DNA of 64,000 nt from Hungatella hathewayi (GTDB taxonomy: Bacteria; Bacillota; Clostridia; Lachnospirales; Lachnospiraceae): positions 3,126,001-3,190,000 of the forward strand of contig CP102274.1 in assembly GCA_025149285.1 (NCBI GenBank), read 5' to 3'. The notes beneath the pieces were generated by a model. That model searched no databases and was not told the origin of the DNA. It saw only the letters and a list, made by a program, of their open reading frames with translations. Positions 62,401 through 64,000 of the stretch are shown one piece after another (position 1 is the first letter of the stretch; each line of letters opens with the position of its first letter). Both the position numbers and the translations under genes were made by a program.

Positions 62401-63049
62401 AAAGCACATCGCCTCCTTAAAAGAAGAGATCAAGAAGCTCGGCAATGTCAATGTCAACGCCATTGAGGATTATAAAGAAGTATCGGAACGGTACGTATTC
62501 ATGAAGACCCAGCACGACGATCTGGTTACGGCGGAGGAGACGCTGCTTAAGATCATCGATGAACTGGATACCGGTATGAGAAGGCAGTTTGAGGAGAAAT
62601 TCAAGGAGATCCGTACCGAATTCGACAAAGTATTTAAGGAGCTGTTCGGCGGAGGCCGCGGTACTCTGGAACTGGTGGAGGATGAGGATATCCTGGAAGC
62701 GGGAATTCAGATTATCTCCCAGCCGCCGGGCAAAAAACTGCAGAATATGATGCAGCTCTCCGGTGGAGAGAAGGCCCTGACTGCCATTGCGCTGCTGTTC
62801 GCGATTCAGAACTTAAAACCGTCTCCCTTCTGTCTGCTGGATGAGATCGAGGCGGCGTTAGACGATTCAAATGTGGACAGATATGCAAAATATTTACATA
62901 AACTGACGAAGTATACACAGTTTATCGTCATCACCCACCGTCACGGAACGATGGTGGCCGCAGACCGTTTATACGGTATTACCATGCAGGAGAAAGGCGT
63001 TTCAACGCTTGTTTCGGTAAATCTGATAGAAGAAGATTTAGATAAGTAA
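59489..63049 (+). CDS. smc: Chromosome segregation protein SMC
   Basis: An 1186-residue condensin ATPase for chromosome organisation. Walker A is GPNGSGKSN (31-39); two long coiled-coil stretches flank a hinge at about 505-680 (GIHGVVADLITVPKKYEIAVETALGGSIQNIV); the signature LSGGEKALTAIALLFAIQ and Walker B FCLLDEIEAALDDSN close the ATPase head. The length is standard for bacterial SMC. It sits between rnc and ftsY, as in B. subtilis. Confidence 0.98.
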   Translation: MYLKSIEIQGFKSFANKIVFEFHNGITGIVGPNGSGKSNVADAVRWVLGEQKVKQLRSSSMQDVIFSGTETRKPQGFASVAITLDNSDHQLAIDYDQVTVTRRVYRSGESEYMINGSTCRLKDINELFYDTGIGKEGYSIIGQGQIDKILSGKPEERRELFDEAAGIVKFKRRKAIAQKKLEDEKQNLVRVTDILSELEKQVGPLAKQSEAAKEYLRLKEDLKKYDVNQFLLETAGTRGQLKETEENAAIVSKDLEETRQASEHIRVEYETLDAILSGLEAAAGEARTALSEANMEKGTLEGRVGVLNEQINTEKMNAEHIGKRMTAIHGEIADKKTKVSAYEEERSGIAAQVKESLERLAAAEEALKKKDEEIRALEEEIESGKGNIIDTLNEKASINARQQRYETMLEQVNVRRSEVCQKLLKYKSDESEQDGRLDELNRQLEEIEAEIASLGDAQAAAETRTEELDHEVRRLNRNLNDKQQEYHTSYTKLESLKNIAERYEGYGGSIRRVMEVRDRIHGIHGVVADLITVPKKYEIAVETALGGSIQNIVTDSEQTAKQLIEYLKKNRYGRATFLPLTSIGSKNTFNQDKALKEPGVLGLANSLVETDGQYEGLIRYLLGRVVVVDTIDNAIALARKFQYSLRIVTLEGELLSAGGSMTGGAFKNTSNLLGRKREIEELEGACTKALTDVDRIEQDLVMNEALLAESREELESLKSRKQESYLRQNTVRMSISRTEDKKEEIRESYGDLERENSQLEEQIREIGRSRSELADEVIRLEEQNQDINSRLDSCHERLDAAKAEREEASRALSTVQLEASGLKQKDDFELENIRRVKEDVRRLEEELSGLSGGTDDSNLIIEEKLAEIAGLKAQIENTVIRAAGLESVIAEKTAEREEKSRQQKELFQKREELSDRMSRLDKDLFRLQSQKEKLEERLENSANYMWDEYELTYSAALELKGGEEESLPEIRKHIASLKEEIKKLGNVNVNAIEDYKEVSERYVFMKTQHDDLVTAEETLLKIIDELDTGMRRQFEEKFKEIRTEFDKVFKELFGGGRGTLELVEDEDILEAGIQIISQPPGKKLQNMMQLSGGEKALTAIALLFAIQNLKPSPFCLLDEIEAALDDSNVDRYAKYLHKLTKYTQFIVITHRHGTMVAADRLYGITMQEKGVSTLVSVNLIEEDLDK

Positions 63050-63062
63050 AAGGAGGCCGTCT

Positions 63063-64000
63063 ATGAGTGAGAAAAAGGGATTCTTTGGGAAACTGGTAGC
63101 AGGACTGCAAAAGACAAGGGACAATATTATATCGGGAATGGATTCCATTTTCAGCGGCTTTTCAGCCATCGATGATGAGTTTTATGAGGAGATCGAAGAG
63201 ACTCTGATCATGGGAGACTTGGGAATTCAGACCACCATGTCGATTGTGGAGGATTTAAGAAAAAAGGTAAAGGAACAGGGAATTAAAGACCCGTCGGAAT
63301 GCAAAGAACTTCTGATGGAAAGCATTCGGGATCAGATGGATCTGGGAGAAAACGCGTATGAATACGAGAACCGCCAGTCTGTTCTTCTGATCATCGGAGT
63401 CAACGGAGTGGGAAAGACCACTTCCGTCGGCAAGCTGGCCGGCCAGTTAAAGGATGACGGGAAAAAGGTAATTCTCGCAGCGGCAGATACCTTCCGCGCC
63501 GCCGCGATCGAGCAGCTGACGGAATGGGCCAACCGGGCCGGCGTGGATATCATTGCACAGCAGGAAGGCTCCGATCCGGCTGCAGTCGTCTACGACGCCG
63601 TAGCCGCGGCCAAATCACGCCGCGCGGATATTCTGATCTGCGATACGGCGGGACGGCTTCACAATAAAAAAAATCTGATGGAAGAGCTTAAGAAGATTAA
63701 CCGGATCATCGACAAGGAGTTTCCGGAGGCCTACCGTGAGACGCTGGTAGTGCTGGACGGTACGACCGGACAGAATGCACTTTCACAGGCCAGACAGTTT
63801 ATGGAAGTGGCGGATATTACAGGAATCATCTTAACGAAGCTGGATGGAACCGCCAAAGGCGGAATCGCCGTGGCAATCCAGTCGGAACTGGGGATTCCGG
63901 TCAAATACGTGGGGGTTGGAGAGAAGATCGACGATCTGCAGAAATTTAACGCGGAAGAGTTTGTAAATGCATTATTCCATGTGGAAGAGAAAGAAGAGGC
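63063..64000 (+). CDS. ftsY: Signal recognition particle receptor FtsY (3' end cut by window edge)
   Basis: The frame starts at ATG 63063 with AGGAGG before it and runs open to the edge, giving about 312 residues, close to the full NG domain. The GTPase motifs are GVNGVGKTT (112-120), DTFRAAA, DTAGRLHNK and TKLDGTAKGG, and the C-terminal YVGVGEKIDDLQKFNAEEFVNALF is near the natural end. It docks the SRP-ribosome complex at the membrane. As in other Gram-positives it lacks the long acidic N-terminal extension of E. coli FtsY. Confidence 0.97.
   Translation, partial: MSEKKGFFGKLVAGLQKTRDNIISGMDSIFSGFSAIDDEFYEEIEETLIMGDLGIQTTMSIVEDLRKKVKEQGIKDPSECKELLMESIRDQMDLGENAYEYENRQSVLLIIGVNGVGKTTSVGKLAGQLKDDGKKVILAAADTFRAAAIEQLTEWANRAGVDIIAQQEGSDPAAVVYDAVAAAKSRRADILICDTAGRLHNKKNLMEELKKINRIIDKEFPEAYRETLVVLDGTTGQNALSQARQFMEVADITGIILTKLDGTAKGGIAVAIQSELGIPVKYVGVGEKIDDLQKFNAEEFVNALFHVEEKEE

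Overview
The window looks like a chromosomal segment of a gut-type Clostridia, most likely a Lachnospiraceae member of the Clostridium/Lachnoclostridium/Enterocloster kind (inference). The reasons are the housekeeping order plsX-acpP-rnc-smc-ftsY at the right end, strong AGGAGG-type ribosome binding sites, a Gram-positive SOS box, several YesM/YesN-type two-component systems, and plant-polysaccharide genes whose ABC permeases have no dedicated ATPase nearby. No rRNA, tRNA or CRISPR array was seen.

Left part (1-8.1 kb): the 3' end of a group II intron with its reverse transcriptase sits inside a GHKL histidine kinase gene; the 3' exon also carries a one-base frameshift. It is followed by an ABC exporter (two permeases and an ATPase), a membrane histidine kinase with an OmpR-type regulator, a 63-residue protein and a GAF-receiver protein. 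8.2-12.8 kb: a TetR regulator, a membrane protein with DUF3592 and MORN-like repeats, and a SUKH-TPR protein. 12.9-15 kb: an SOS-box-controlled Y-family polymerase and a YolD protein, a damage-inducible translesion cassette.

15-24.7 kb: threonine catabolism (tdh-kbl, minus strand), a monofunctional catalase, a putative lipoprotein overlapping a SPASM radical SAM enzyme by one base (the most intriguing unrecognised system here), and an orphan carB on the minus strand. 25-37 kb: a GH31 alpha-xylosidase, then a sensing and uptake system: a binding lipoprotein, a YesM-type kinase, a YesN-type regulator, and downstream a second binding lipoprotein, a fused double permease and an ATPase with an insertion of about 120 residues. 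The region ends in a decayed GGDEF gene and an Rpn/PD-(D/E)XK nuclease-transposase gene.

38.6-52.8 kb: a pectin/rhamnogalacturonan utilisation locus. A YesM/YesN pair diverges from two sugar-binding lipoproteins, a bicupin, GH105, two permeases, GH28, a TIM-barrel isomerase/epimerase and a MATE transporter. GH28 and GH105 would cut and process pectic oligomers, the ABC permeases would import them, and the kinase/regulator pair probably senses them. 52.8-57.3 kb: a MarR-controlled metallo-beta-lactamase-fold hydrolase with two palindromic operators, a LytTR regulator with its membrane partner, and a cyclic-di-GMP phosphodiesterase-type EAL protein. 57.4-64 kb: plsX, acpP, rnc, smc and ftsY (cut by the right edge).
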